Assembly: GCA_964567745.1 (NCBI GenBank)
Contig: CAZMNY010000026.1
Location: 1 to 64,000, forward strand
Direction of reading: 5' to 3'
DNA: 64,000 nucleotides
DNA from: CAZMNY01 sp964567745
Lineage (GTDB): Bacteria > Planctomycetota > Planctomycetia > Pirellulales > Pirellulaceae
The notes under the pieces are model-generated. The model saw only the letters and a list, made by a program, of their open reading frames with translations, did no database searches and was not told where the DNA came from. The position numbers and the translations under genes are program-made. Below, piece by piece: positions 25,856 through 35,176 of this stretch. The stretch's first letter is position 1, and the number at the start of each line of letters is the position of its first letter.

Positions 25856-27514
25856 GTGAGAACCCGGATCAAACAATCGATGGGTTGGCTTGCCGCCATG
25901 GCCTTGGTTATTGCATTGGCGCCAGCCGTTCGAGCCCAGCAGACACCGGCGTTGACGATCTCCATCGCCAGCACGAACGAGATCATCTCGGACATTCAGT
26001 ACATCACGAAAATCGCTGGCCAAGGAGACGCTGGAGGTGTTGTGACCTTCATGGCTCAGCAATACACCCAGCACTTGGATACGACCAAGCCGGCTGGCGT
26101 GGTGGTCAATTTCAATGGCGCTGAGCCAGTCGTGACTGGATTCATGCCCATCAAGGATCTTGACGCCCTTTTGCAGATCGTCGAACAGCAAGTTGGCAAA
26201 GCGGAAGACGCCGGCAATGGAGTCAAGAAAATTGGTCTTGGCCAACCGGTCTACTTTAAAGAAGACGGCGCCTGGGTCTTCCTTTCGAACAGCATCGCTG
26301 GCACCGCCGGCATTGCAAACCCCGACGCCGCAATCGCCGACTTGGTCGCCAAGTATGACATCGGTATTCGAGCAAACATCCGAGCTATCCCTGAGCCGCT
26401 GCGACAAACGGCGCTGAAGGAAATGCAGGGCGCGTTTGAGCGACAGATGGAGATGCAAGCTGCTCAAGCTGAAACCGAAGAAGAAGCGGAAGCTCAACGG
26501 AAGATGAGCGAAGCAGCCATGAAGGAAATGGTTCGAGCGTTTGAAGAACTCGACGAAATCGTCTTCGGTTTGGCCATCGACCAGACCAACAAGAATATCC
26601 ACTTGGACATGTCGTTGACCGCGATTGAAGGCTCCAAGCTGGCCAAGCAAATCGCCGCGATGGACGCCATCACGAGCAGCTTCTCTGGCTTCTCGCAACC
26701 GAACGCCGCAGCGGTCATGACGATCGCCTCGGTGCTCACCGAAGATGACATCAAGCAAACCAACGATTGGCTCGCCGTTGTCGAAAAGCAAGCTGCCGCT
26801 GAAATTGAAAAAGACGGCAACCTGGACGACGACAACGCGAAAGCGGCCGTCAAGAAGGTCCTCGGTTCCTTCATGGGCGTCATGAAGAAGACGATTGCCT
26901 CGGGCAAAATGGACGGCGGCGCCGTTCTGATGCTGAACGATGGCGTTGCCTTCGCAGCCGGCGGTTACATTGCAGATGGCAAAGATGTCGACGCAGCCTT
27001 TAAAGAACTCGTCGAACTCGCCAAAAACGAACCCGACTTCCCCGAAGTCCAGTTCAACGCCGGCTCGCACGCTGGCGTGACGTTCCACACGCTTTCGATG
27101 CCCATTCCCGAAGGCGAAGACGAAACGCGTCAAGCTTTGGGTGACAAGATCGAAGTCGTGCTTGGCACGGGCGACAAGAGCGCCTTCATTGGATTCGGCG
27201 GCTCGGCAATGGACCTGATCAAGAAGGTCATCGACGACTCTGCCGCCTCTGGCGCGAAGAACGTCAATCCCGTTAACATGACGGTTTCGCTTGGCCCGAT
27301 CTTGGCCTTCGCCGCCAAGATGGATCCCGACAACGAGCAGCTCAAGGCCGTTGCGGCAGCCGTCGGCTCCGCCCAGGGCCGTGACCAAGTCTCGGTGGTC
27401 GTCAAAGTGATCCCTCGTGGCGTCTCCTACCAAATCAAGGTTGAAGAAGGCGTTATCGAATTGGGCGCTAAAGCAGCCAATGGTGGCGACAGCGTTATCG
27501 ACGACGGATTTTAA
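25856..27514 (+). CDS. Secreted protein of unknown function, probably abundant
   Basis: 552 residues from a GTG with TAGGAG eight bases upstream. Signal peptide MGWLAAMALVIALAPAVRAQ, then a soluble alpha/beta body with no membrane helix. Two acidic helical segments stand out: MQMEAQ-type around AQAETEEEAEAQRKMSEAAM, and KQAAAEIEKDGNLDDDNAKAA. Gly-rich strands such as GDKSAFIGFGGSAMDLIKKV follow. Lys is mostly AAG, Ala GCC/GCT, and a very strong terminator follows, which fits high expression. The repeated pattern of VVNFNGAEPVVTGFMPIKDLDALL and AVLMLNDGVAFAAGGYIADGKDVDAAFKELV suggests two related halves. No known domain is recognised. Confidence 0.8.
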   Translation: MRTRIKQSMGWLAAMALVIALAPAVRAQQTPALTISIASTNEIISDIQYITKIAGQGDAGGVVTFMAQQYTQHLDTTKPAGVVVNFNGAEPVVTGFMPIKDLDALLQIVEQQVGKAEDAGNGVKKIGLGQPVYFKEDGAWVFLSNSIAGTAGIANPDAAIADLVAKYDIGIRANIRAIPEPLRQTALKEMQGAFERQMEMQAAQAETEEEAEAQRKMSEAAMKEMVRAFEELDEIVFGLAIDQTNKNIHLDMSLTAIEGSKLAKQIAAMDAITSSFSGFSQPNAAAVMTIASVLTEDDIKQTNDWLAVVEKQAAAEIEKDGNLDDDNAKAAVKKVLGSFMGVMKKTIASGKMDGGAVLMLNDGVAFAAGGYIADGKDVDAAFKELVELAKNEPDFPEVQFNAGSHAGVTFHTLSMPIPEGEDETRQALGDKIEVVLGTGDKSAFIGFGGSAMDLIKKVIDDSAASGAKNVNPVNMTVSLGPILAFAAKMDPDNEQLKAVAAAVGSAQGRDQVSVVVKVIPRGVSYQIKVEEGVIELGAKAANGGDSVIDDGF

Positions 27515-27554
27515 GAGTTGATTTCGGCCCCATTTGGGGAACCATATCGATTTC

Positions 27555-27596
27555 AAAGACAGCGTGGATGCTAACGTCTCCACGCTGTCTTTTTTG
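27555..27596 (+). terminator. Intrinsic terminator
   Basis: AAAGACAGCGTGGA (27555-27568) pairs perfectly with TCCACGCTGTCTTT (27579-27592), loop TGCTAACGTC, then a T run. It lies 40 bases after the stop of the secreted protein gene. Confidence 0.9.
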
Positions 27597-27921
27597 CGTC
27601 TCCGTCGAACACAAAAAGAGCTCACGCGAAAACGCCAAGAACACGAAGACCGACTCGATCGAACATATCGCGCAAAGAAACATTGACGGAAGAACCAACT
27701 CTTCTCGTCGATTCAAGGAAACGGGCGGTGTTTCGCCTTTCTTCGCGGCTCCGCGTGCCATCTTTCTTCCGCCGAACAGCGAGAAGGACTCAGCCATAAG
27801 TTCGAATCCGCGGATCAACTGACGGGAAAACCCTTTCGCCGACAGGTAAAGTCGTGTTGAATAAGGGGAACCGGCAAATGCCAGTTCAAAAGACAAAGAC
27901 AATTGCTTGAAAGACGCTCAT
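27597..27921. other. Intergenic region before lysA
   Basis: No gene is supported. It contains ACGCCAAGAACACGAAGAC and TTCGCGGCTCCGCGTGCCATC, which resemble a degenerate sequence found scattered between genes in many bacterial genomes. No riboswitch-like structure was seen. Confidence 0.35.
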
Positions 27922-29190
27922 ATGTCAACGACAGGAACATTCAGCACGATTCGACGAGAGGTCGCGGGCCACGCGATTGACGAGCTCGTCGCGGAATATG
28001 GCACGCCGACGTTTGTTTACGATGCTGAGACGATTCGCCGTCGGGTGGCCGACTTGGCCGCTTTCGATGTCGTACGATTCGCCCAGAAAGCCTGCTCGAA
28101 TCTGGCGATTGTCGATCTCGCTCGGCGTTGCGGCGCGCTCGTCGACTCCGTCAGCGCAGGCGAAATTCTCCGAGCCAAAGCGGCTGGCTATTCGACTCAA
28201 GAAACGCCGCCTCCGATCGTTTACACCGCGGACATTTTCGATCAACAAGCACTCGATTTAGTCGTTGAACATGGCATTCACGTCAACGTCGGATCGCCGG
28301 ACATGATCGATCAACTCAGCGAGCGAGCATCGGGACGTGATATCACGTTGCGGCTCAATCCCGGGTTCGGCCACGGTCACAGCCAGAAGACAAATACCGG
28401 CGGCCCACAGTCAAAACATGGCATTTGGCATGAACAGTTGGGAGAGTGTCTGCTGCAAGCCGACAAGCGGAATCTTGTCGTTAGCGGAGTGCACATGCAC
28501 ATCGGCTCGGGAACCGACTTGCAACATCTCTCACAAGTTTGCGGCTCGCTCGAGAACGCCGCTTTGAGAATCGGGCCCAGCATCACTTCAATCAGCGCGG
28601 GCGGCGGCTTGCCGACACGTTATCAAGAGTCGGATGAACCAATCGACTTGGAACAATACTTCCAACTTTGGGATGCGACTCGCTGCCGACTCCAAGATCA
28701 GTTTGGGCACGACGTCTCGCTCGAAATCGAACCGGGACGTTACCTCACGGCCGAGTCGGGCTACTTGATCGCCGAGATTCGAGCGGTCAAGACAATGGGC
28801 GACAACCTGTTCTACTTAGTCGACGCCGGTTTCAACAATCTCGCTCGTCCGATCCTTTACGGCGCCTATCATCCCATGTCGATCGCCACTCGTGATGGAT
28901 CGTCACCGGCCGAGTGTGAAGTCGTCGTCGGCGGACCATTGTGCGAGTCGGGCGACATCTTCACGCAAGAAGATGGCGGTTTTGTCTGCAAGAGATCACT
29001 GCCTCGAGCCCAAGTTGGCGATTATCTCGTGATCGAGTGCGCCGGCGCATATGGTGCCGTGATGTCGTCTAACTACAACTCCAAACCATTTGCCGCTGAA
29101 GTTTTACTCGAGGACGGAAAACGACACCTAATCCGAGAACGACAAACGTTTGATGATCTTGTACGAGGCGAACACATCCCCAATCGCTAG
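27922..29190 (+). CDS. lysA: Diaminopimelate decarboxylase
   Basis: About 422 residues from the ATG at 27922; a TTG at 27907 is also in frame. LysA makes lysine from meso-diaminopimelate with PLP. Visible motifs: TPTFVYDAETIRRRV, FAQKACSNLAIVDLARRCGALVDSVSAGEI (the PLP lysine in QKA, usually AxKAN), SKHGIWHEQL, VSGVHMHIGSGTDL, SAGGGLPTRY, EIEPGRYLTAESGYL, and the active-site GPLCESGDIF. The length is normal. No lysine-pathway neighbours. A hairpin AACACGA-GGT-TCGTGTT follows the stop but has no T run. Confidence 0.93.
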   Translation: MSTTGTFSTIRREVAGHAIDELVAEYGTPTFVYDAETIRRRVADLAAFDVVRFAQKACSNLAIVDLARRCGALVDSVSAGEILRAKAAGYSTQETPPPIVYTADIFDQQALDLVVEHGIHVNVGSPDMIDQLSERASGRDITLRLNPGFGHGHSQKTNTGGPQSKHGIWHEQLGECLLQADKRNLVVSGVHMHIGSGTDLQHLSQVCGSLENAALRIGPSITSISAGGGLPTRYQESDEPIDLEQYFQLWDATRCRLQDQFGHDVSLEIEPGRYLTAESGYLIAEIRAVKTMGDNLFYLVDAGFNNLARPILYGAYHPMSIATRDGSSPAECEVVVGGPLCESGDIFTQEDGGFVCKRSLPRAQVGDYLVIECAGAYGAVMSSNYNSKPFAAEVLLEDGKRHLIRERQTFDDLVRGEHIPNR

Positions 29191-29356
29191 CGAAACCTAG
29201 AGTTTAACACGAGGTTCGTGTTGGGATGGAGCGCGGCGTTACTTGTCTGCTAACGGAGGTTGCCGCTTGGCGATACGTTTGCGACGTGCGGATGAGACGC
29301 GCAACATCAGAAACGTGGTACGCAGCGAACAGCGTCTATGCTAGAGGAGAACACCG

Positions 29357-30196
29357 ATGTCTTGTTTCATAAACCAACCCAGCGATCCGACTCTTGCCCA
29401 ATCACCAATGACTCGATCTCTAATGCCTTGGAAAATCTTCATGATGTTTGTTTTTCTCGCTTCGACAGCAGCATTTGCGAGCGCGGACGAACCGCTGGAT
29501 CGATACGAAGCTCGCGAGTACAACGGCGGCGAGCGGGGTGTGTTGAAGTATCGCATCCTCAAGCCCAAAGACTACGACAAGTCGAAGCAGTATCCTTTGG
29601 TGCTGTTCCTTCATGGAGCGGGCGAACGGGGTGACGACAACAAGAAACAGCTCGTGCATGCGATGACGGATTTCGCGAGCGATGATGTGATGCAAAAGCA
29701 TCCGGCATTCGTCATCGCACCTCAATGTCCGACCGGGCAAAGGTGGGTCGAAGTCGACTGGGGTGCCGATGCGCACGACATGCCTGGCGTGCCATCCAAG
29801 GCCATGAAGCTGTCGCTCGACCTGCTCGACGCCTTGCAGACTGAGTTCTCGATCGACGCGAAGCGAGTCTATGTGACCGGGCTATCGATGGGCGGGTTCG
29901 GAACTTGGGATGCGCTGCAACGTCGCCCGGTGACCTTTGCAGCCGCCATTCCCGTCTGCGGCGGCGGGGACCCGAAGATGGCCCAATCGTTCAACCACAT
30001 TCCGATCTGGTGTTTCCACGGCAGCGCTGACACGGCGGTTAAGGTCACCCGGTCGAGGCAGATGATCGACGCCTTGAAAGCGTCGGGCGGCAAGCCAAAA
30101 TACACCGAGTATGAAGGAGTCGGCCACAACAGTTGGGCGGCCACCTACGCCAATCGCGACGTGCTCGACTGGCTGTTCAAGCAGAAGCGAGAATAG
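29357..30196 (+). CDS. Secreted alpha/beta hydrolase (esterase/peptidase-like)
   Basis: 279 residues; GAGGAG eight bases before the ATG at 29357 supports this start, although an internal ATG at 29408 would shorten the N-region. Hydrophobic signal MMFVFLASTAAFASA. Alpha/beta-hydrolase features: FLHGAGERGDDN oxyanion strand, nucleophile elbow GLSMGGFG, acid in HGSADTAVKV, and histidine in GVGHNSW. It resembles the prolyl-oligopeptidase/phospholipase-carboxylesterase group exported by planctomycetes. The substrate is unknown. The next gene starts 15 bases downstream. Confidence 0.87.
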   Translation: MSCFINQPSDPTLAQSPMTRSLMPWKIFMMFVFLASTAAFASADEPLDRYEAREYNGGERGVLKYRILKPKDYDKSKQYPLVLFLHGAGERGDDNKKQLVHAMTDFASDDVMQKHPAFVIAPQCPTGQRWVEVDWGADAHDMPGVPSKAMKLSLDLLDALQTEFSIDAKRVYVTGLSMGGFGTWDALQRRPVTFAAAIPVCGGGDPKMAQSFNHIPIWCFHGSADTAVKVTRSRQMIDALKASGGKPKYTEYEGVGHNSWAATYANRDVLDWLFKQKRE

Positions 30197-30210
30197 AAAG
30201 CGATTCGCCA

Positions 30211-30792
30211 GTGACCATTACGCCTTGGAAGATCGCATCGGTCGTCGTCCTGCTTCTCGCCGTGGGCTATTGGGCCTCGCGCCAGCCGCCGAAGGGTCCG
30301 ACGTTTGAGCAACGAATGGAGAAGCACGAAGCGTCGACTCAATCTGAGAGAACCGAAGCCGTCGACTTGCTCAATCGAATCAACTCGGCCAATTCTCGTA
30401 TGCAAGATAGCAGCGCCGATTTTGGGTCTGCCATCCAGGACGCGCTCGACGCCGAAAACAGGAAGCCTCAACCAGTGCGCGAGACCCACGCGGCGACTCT
30501 TCAACTCATTCGAAAGCTGCAATCCGAATGGGCCGATGCAACGCCGCCGAGCTCCGATATCGGCGCCAAACTGAGCGACGAGTACATCGAATATCTCAAA
30601 TGGCAAGAGCAAATATACGCGAACGACTACGCCGACATCATCGATACCATTGAGAACAAGGAAACGGCGGACAGCGAACGCTACAACATGGTGCACGCCG
30701 TATTGCATGAACAGTCTGCGGCGGAAGAGCCGAAAAACAAACGGCTAGTACAACTCCAAAACGAGCTGCGGCGCAAATACCGAATCGAATAG
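30211..30792 (+). CDS. Membrane-anchored coiled-coil-like protein
   Basis: About 193 residues from the GTG at 30211. The frame is open upstream into the hydrolase gene, which I treat as non-coding. One N-terminal helix (IASVVVLLLAVGYWAS) anchors a hydrophilic, helix-rich domain with Glu/Gln/Arg repeats (FEQRMEKHEASTQSERTEAVDLLNRI). Probably co-transcribed with the hydrolase. No family recognised. Confidence 0.65.
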   Translation: MTITPWKIASVVVLLLAVGYWASRQPPKGPTFEQRMEKHEASTQSERTEAVDLLNRINSANSRMQDSSADFGSAIQDALDAENRKPQPVRETHAATLQLIRKLQSEWADATPPSSDIGAKLSDEYIEYLKWQEQIYANDYADIIDTIENKETADSERYNMVHAVLHEQSAAEEPKNKRLVQLQNELRRKYRIE

Positions 30793-30872
30793 CGACGCGC
30801 GGGGGTGTCGCAGCCGATTTATCGAATCCAAGATAGGCAACATCGAGAAACATCAGCGGAGCGATCGGACGC

Positions 30873-31694
30873 ATGACCTATGCTTTGTGCCTGAACACGA
30901 GCACGATTAAGCCTCAGCCGCTGCTTGAGAAAGTTCGCTTGGCGGCGGAGGCGGGCTTTGACGGAATTGAGCTATGGATCAATGACATCTACGAGCACAT
31001 TGGTCGCGGCGGCGAAGTTGGAGATGTCGAGAAGGCGATTTCCGACGCCGGACTGATTGTGCCAAGCATGATCGCACTGCGAGCGTGGGGCGAGGCGAGC
31101 GAGCTCGAGTACCCGTTGATGTTGGACGAATCGCGAAGGCGCATGGAGCTTGCCGCGAGATTTCAATGTCCCTACCTTGTCTGCTCGCCGCCGAGAGACC
31201 CCTGTTCTTTCGAGCAACTCGCCCATCGTTATCGAGATCTGCTGTCGCTCGGACGAGAGCTCGGCGTGCGGCCGACGTTCGAGTACATCAGTTTCTTCCA
31301 TTCCGCCTCGTCGCTTTCTCACGCTTGGGAGATTGTCCAAGCGACGGGCGACGACGACGCAACGGTCATTGTCGACGCCTTCCACTCTTGGAATACCGGC
31401 TCGACGCTCGAGCAACTTCGCGCCATCCCGGCCGATCGGATAAGCCACTACCATATTGATGACGCGTCGCCGACCATTGCGGCCGGCCAGCAGAAAGACC
31501 CGGATCGCGTGATGCTGGGCGAGGGCGTTATCGACTTGGCGGCCGAACTGAAAGTACTGAGCGAGATAGGCTATCGAGGGGCCATCAGTTTAGAGCTCTT
31601 CAACGCCGAGCTTTGGGCGGAAGATCCGGCGACGATGCTTCGCCGAGGGTACGATCGCTTGGCCGAGCTCGTCTTGAATGCCTCTGGCGACTGA
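30873..31694 (+). CDS. Sugar phosphate isomerase/epimerase-like TIM barrel
   Basis: 273 residues of the xylose-isomerase-like/AP-endonuclease family 2 fold: LLEKVRLAAEAGFDGIELW at the first strand-helix, PSMIALRAW, FQCPYLVCSPP, FEYISFFHSASSL, VIVDAFHSWNTGS, and YRGAISLELFNAELW near the end. The Glu, Asp and His residues at strand ends fit a divalent metal site. Members convert sugars or inositols. The following MFS carrier and Gfo/Idh/MocA gene on the same strand suggest a small carbohydrate or polyol utilisation set. Confidence 0.88.
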   Translation: MTYALCLNTSTIKPQPLLEKVRLAAEAGFDGIELWINDIYEHIGRGGEVGDVEKAISDAGLIVPSMIALRAWGEASELEYPLMLDESRRRMELAARFQCPYLVCSPPRDPCSFEQLAHRYRDLLSLGRELGVRPTFEYISFFHSASSLSHAWEIVQATGDDDATVIVDAFHSWNTGSTLEQLRAIPADRISHYHIDDASPTIAAGQQKDPDRVMLGEGVIDLAAELKVLSEIGYRGAISLELFNAELWAEDPATMLRRGYDRLAELVLNASGD

Positions 31695-31845
31695 TTTTGC
31701 CGCAGACGGCGCATAGCCGATCGCCGATTCGCAATGTCGCACTGCCGAGCGGAAGCGTGCGCCGGGGTGCAGCACGGGCCTGATATTCGGGCTAGAATGG
31801 CCGCACGATATTCAAACTCGCGCGAACCTCTGAGAAGAAGACGTT

Positions 31846-33231
31846 GTGAATCAATCTACCGATAAGCCCGACGTGCCGGAGCTGAAATGGAATGAGGGCA
31901 TCTCGAAATACCAATGGCTAGTTCTGGTTGTCGCCTCACTCGGATGGGTGTTCGACGTTTTTGAGGGCCAGATATTCGTCGCCAGCATGCGCGAAGCCAT
32001 GCCTCAACTACTGAACGTTGATTCGTCCGACAATTCTTTGGTCGCGTCGTGGAACAATTGGGCGCTCGCTTCGTTTTTACTTGGCGGAGCATTTGGCGGA
32101 ATCCTGTTCGGAATCCTCAGCGACAAGATCGGACGGTCGAAAACAATGATCGTCACGATCTTGTTCTATTCGGTTTTTACATGCATCACCGCGTTCGCGA
32201 ACGCGCCGTGGCAAATGGTTGTCCTGCGATTCTTGGTTGCGATGGGAGTTGGCGGAGAATGGGCGGTCGCAAGCGCGATGGTCGCGGAGGTCATGCCGAA
32301 ACGGTCGCGGCCTGTGATGAGTTCCATTTTTCACGCATCCAGCGTGTTCGGAACCTTGCTGGCCGTCGCCGTTGGGTATTTCATTATCAGCACAAAGGTT
32401 TGGGGGGACAACACTTGGCGACTCGGTTTTCTGATCGGCATCTTGCCGGCGCTGCTTGTCGTCGTTATTCGATGGAAGATGTCGGAGCCAAAGCAGTGGC
32501 GTGAAGCCAAGGAGCGTGAAAAAGAGGATGCGACGCAAGTCACCGGATCACTTCCGGATCTGTTCAAGGCAGACACCATCCGCAATACACTTGTTGGCGT
32601 GGCCCTCGCCACAGTTGGCCTGGTGACGTTTTGGGGATGTCATATTTACGGCAAGAATGCCCTGCTGCGATCAGCCCAGGCGGCGGCGATGGCGGAAGAA
32701 GGAGTCGCTCCGGGCGCGGACAAGGCGGCAAGAACTGCGGCCTTGAAGAGCCATGAATCGGAGATAAAGCGCGCCGAGATGATCAGCATGGGCTTGAACA
32801 CCGTCGGTGGCGGATTGGGGCTGGTGTTGTTCGGCTGGATCTCGAACATGCTTGGCCGAAAAGGGGCGTTTGTGTTCTATCACGCTGGCGGTCTGGCGAT
32901 GGCGCTGCTGATGTTTCTATATCTGATTCCGCAAAACGTGCCGCCCCCCGTGCTCTGGATTACGCTGCCGATTTTCGGATTCCTCACACTGGGAATGCAC
33001 GCTGGCTACGCCGTCTATTTCCCCGAACTGTTCCCCACGCGATTGCGAGGCACGGGAACTGGATTCTGCTTCAATGCAGGGCGGTTCGGCACTGCGGCCG
33101 CGATGGTGGTCGCGGCGAGAATGGACTGGAAACCGGAGCAAACAGCGCTCTACTTCGCGTCGCTTTATGGCATCGGCATCATCGTCACAATGCTTGGCCG
33201 AGAAACGCGTGGCGAAGACCTGCCTGACTGA
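31846..33231 (+). CDS. MFS transporter
   Basis: 461 residues from a GTG with AGAAG upstream. Twelve predicted helices; the MFS signature GGILFGILSDKIGRSKTMI lies between helices 2 and 3, and GWISNMLGRKGAFVFYHAGG is the equivalent loop after helix 8. The N-terminus WLVLVVASLGWVFDVFEGQIF and helix RFLVAMGVGGEWAVASAMVAEVMP resemble the sugar/aromatic-acid proton symporters. A charged cytoplasmic loop (KMSEPKQWREAKEREKEDA) separates the halves. Between an epimerase and an oxidoreductase, it probably imports their substrate. Confidence 0.9.
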   Translation: MNQSTDKPDVPELKWNEGISKYQWLVLVVASLGWVFDVFEGQIFVASMREAMPQLLNVDSSDNSLVASWNNWALASFLLGGAFGGILFGILSDKIGRSKTMIVTILFYSVFTCITAFANAPWQMVVLRFLVAMGVGGEWAVASAMVAEVMPKRSRPVMSSIFHASSVFGTLLAVAVGYFIISTKVWGDNTWRLGFLIGILPALLVVVIRWKMSEPKQWREAKEREKEDATQVTGSLPDLFKADTIRNTLVGVALATVGLVTFWGCHIYGKNALLRSAQAAAMAEEGVAPGADKAARTAALKSHESEIKRAEMISMGLNTVGGGLGLVLFGWISNMLGRKGAFVFYHAGGLAMALLMFLYLIPQNVPPPVLWITLPIFGFLTLGMHAGYAVYFPELFPTRLRGTGTGFCFNAGRFGTAAAMVVAARMDWKPEQTALYFASLYGIGIIVTMLGRETRGEDLPD

Positions 33232-33330
33232 GTTATGTCCGAGCATCGCATCGTATTCGTCTTTTCTTTTTAACGGCAGATCGGTTTGTCAGCAGAAGTC
33301 GCGTGAGGCAACCAAACAGGAACGCAACGC

Positions 33331-34368
33331 ATGGACGACGGAAGAGTAAGATTTGGCTTGGTTGGATACGGCCTGTTTGGCACCCACCACGCCGCGGCGA
33401 TTGAAAAGTGTGAGATCGCCGATTTGGCGGGGATCGCCGTGCGGTCCGAAGGCAGTCAGACGGCAGCGCGCGAGACCCATCCGGATTGCCAGGTTTGCGG
33501 CGACTACCGGGAGCTTTTGGCTCGAGACGATATCGACGTCGTCTCCGTGGTGGTGCCAAATCGACTGCATCACGAGATCGGCAAAGCGGCCCTCGAATCG
33601 GGCAAGCATTTGTTGCTGGAAAAACCGATGGCGCTCGAGGTGGCGGATTGTGATGAGTTGAATGCAATTGCCGCGTCGAAAGATCTGGTGCTGGGCGTGG
33701 GTCATGAATTGCGTTTGTCCTCACTTTGGGGCAAGGCCAAGGAGCTGATCGACGAAGGCACCATCGGCGATCCGTTGCACGTGTTAGTCGAGCTGTCTCG
33801 GTTTCCCTACCGCCAGGGTTCGGACGGATGGCGATACGATATCGATCGAGTGGGCAGTTGGATTCTGGAAGAGCCGATTCACTTCTTTGATTTGGCTCGC
33901 TGGTATCTGTCGAGTCGCGGCAATCCGGTTTCTGTTTACGCCCGAGCCAATTCCCGGCACCCGCAAAACCCTCAGCTGCGCGACAACTTTTCCGCCATAG
34001 TCAACTTTGACGGCGCCTACGCCGTGGTATCGCAGACGCTGGCCGCATTTGGTCACCATCAGACGGCCAAGATTACTGGTGCCAAAGGGACGATTTGGGC
34101 TTGGTGGAGCGCCGCGGACGCGCGCTCGGACAAGCCGGAATTTGGATTGCGATACGGTCTGGGAGACGACGTGACCGAGTTAGCGTTCGACAAGCCGGCG
34201 GGCGAGCTGCTGGAATTGGCCGACGAGATCACGGCGTTTGCGCAAGCCGTTCAGAAGGGCTCTGCGCCGCCTTGCACAGGCCAAGACGGACGTTGGTCCA
34301 CGCTGCTCTGCCTCGCCTCGCAAGAGTCGGTCGAGACGGGCGTCGAAGTCCAATTGCGCAACAAATAG
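33331..34368 (+). CDS. Gfo/Idh/MocA family oxidoreductase (cytoplasmic)
   Basis: 345 residues with no signal peptide. An N-terminal Rossmann fold (VRFGLVGYGLFGTHHAAAIEKC) binds NAD(P). The EKP motif (GKHLLLEKPMALEVADCDEL) contains the catalytic-type lysine. The C-terminal alpha/beta domain includes the segment DIDRVGSWILEEPIHFFDLARWYL with the paired Asp/His of the family. Likely the dehydrogenase of the sugar/polyol set with the two genes upstream, 99 bases apart from the carrier. Confidence 0.9.
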   Translation: MDDGRVRFGLVGYGLFGTHHAAAIEKCEIADLAGIAVRSEGSQTAARETHPDCQVCGDYRELLARDDIDVVSVVVPNRLHHEIGKAALESGKHLLLEKPMALEVADCDELNAIAASKDLVLGVGHELRLSSLWGKAKELIDEGTIGDPLHVLVELSRFPYRQGSDGWRYDIDRVGSWILEEPIHFFDLARWYLSSRGNPVSVYARANSRHPQNPQLRDNFSAIVNFDGAYAVVSQTLAAFGHHQTAKITGAKGTIWAWWSAADARSDKPEFGLRYGLGDDVTELAFDKPAGELLELADEITAFAQAVQKGSAPPCTGQDGRWSTLLCLASQESVETGVEVQLRNK

Positions 34369-34464
34369 CGGGCCGACTCGCCAAATTCACATACTGTCGC
34401 CGTTGCTGGCGATCTGATACATTGGCGAATTGGTTCAGTTTTCGAGCATTGTCTGGAGCGGTCG

Positions 34465-35100
34465 GTGGCCAAGAAGAAGAAAAAAGCAGTTCGCCGTAAA
34501 AAGGTCGAAAAAGAACCGGATGAGTTCTTGGAAGGCGAATTGGACATCGACGACATCGATTTGGGCGATGAAGACGAAGACGAGCCGGTAAAGGAAAAAC
34601 GGCCTCCCAAGCCTCGCCGCAAGCGTTCTCTCTCGCAAAAGAAGCCAGCCAAGGATCGTGACGTCGAAGAGGCCGAATCCGACAACGTCGATGATGACGC
34701 CGACGAGGAACGGTCGGAGGAAGCGAAACCGGCGAAGAGTCGTAAGGAATCACGACGCGGCTCGAACGAGGAAAAGCCTTCGGACAGCGAAGCTAACTCG
34801 GACTCGGACGCCGACGAAGAGAAGCCTGCTGAAGAAGAGCCCGAGGAAGATGAAGAGGCGACGGCCGACCCCGACAACCCCGATGCGATTGCCGCTCTTC
34901 GAGACCTTGGGGCGAGAGTCGACCAGACCGAAACAGGCCGGGCATTCCGAGTCATCTTTTACGAAGGCCACACCGACTCCGACGCCGCTCAAATTCACGG
35001 CCTGCCGCTGCTCAAAGAAATCTGGGTGATCGGAACCAAGATCAGCTCAGAAGCCGCCGAGCAGTTGAAAGAACGCGCCCCGAAGGCGAGGATTCTCTAG
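34465..35100 (+). CDS. Highly charged protein with a C-terminal leucine-rich-repeat-like tail
   Basis: 211 residues from a GTG with TGGAGC upstream. Residues 1-130 alternate Lys/Arg and Glu/Asp runs and are surely disordered. The last ~70 form a small domain (DPDNPDAIAALRDLGARVDQ, FRVIFYEGHTDSDAAQI, LPLLKEIWVIGTKISSEA) that resembles the LRR units common in planctomycetes, ending LKERAPKARIL. No signal peptide. Function unknown. Confidence 0.75.
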   Translation: MAKKKKKAVRRKKVEKEPDEFLEGELDIDDIDLGDEDEDEPVKEKRPPKPRRKRSLSQKKPAKDRDVEEAESDNVDDDADEERSEEAKPAKSRKESRRGSNEEKPSDSEANSDSDADEEKPAEEEPEEDEEATADPDNPDAIAALRDLGARVDQTETGRAFRVIFYEGHTDSDAAQIHGLPLLKEIWVIGTKISSEAAEQLKERAPKARIL

Positions 35101-35144
35101 CCTTCGAGCTGAGACCTGATTCACCAAACGAGCGAGCGGCCTGA

Positions 35145-35170
35145 TGCTTCGTTGTCCCGAAGGGGCGTGT
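35145..35170 (-). repeat. Short family 2 remnant
   Basis: TTGTCCCGAAGGGGCG, preceded by ATTCACCAAACGAGCGAG, matches the CCCCGAAGGGGCG core of the dispersed repeat. It sits between two convergent genes. Confidence 0.5.
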
Positions 35171-35176
35171 TGAGTT

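Noticed and set aside
25697..27625. Very long minus-strand frame (642 codons) opposite the secreted protein gene
   Set aside because: It arises from the biased codon use of the plus-strand gene; it would span that gene's ribosome site and terminator.
27568..27822. 84-codon plus-strand frame after the terminator
   Set aside because: It starts inside the terminator and covers a degenerate intergenic repeat-like sequence; composition is not protein-like.
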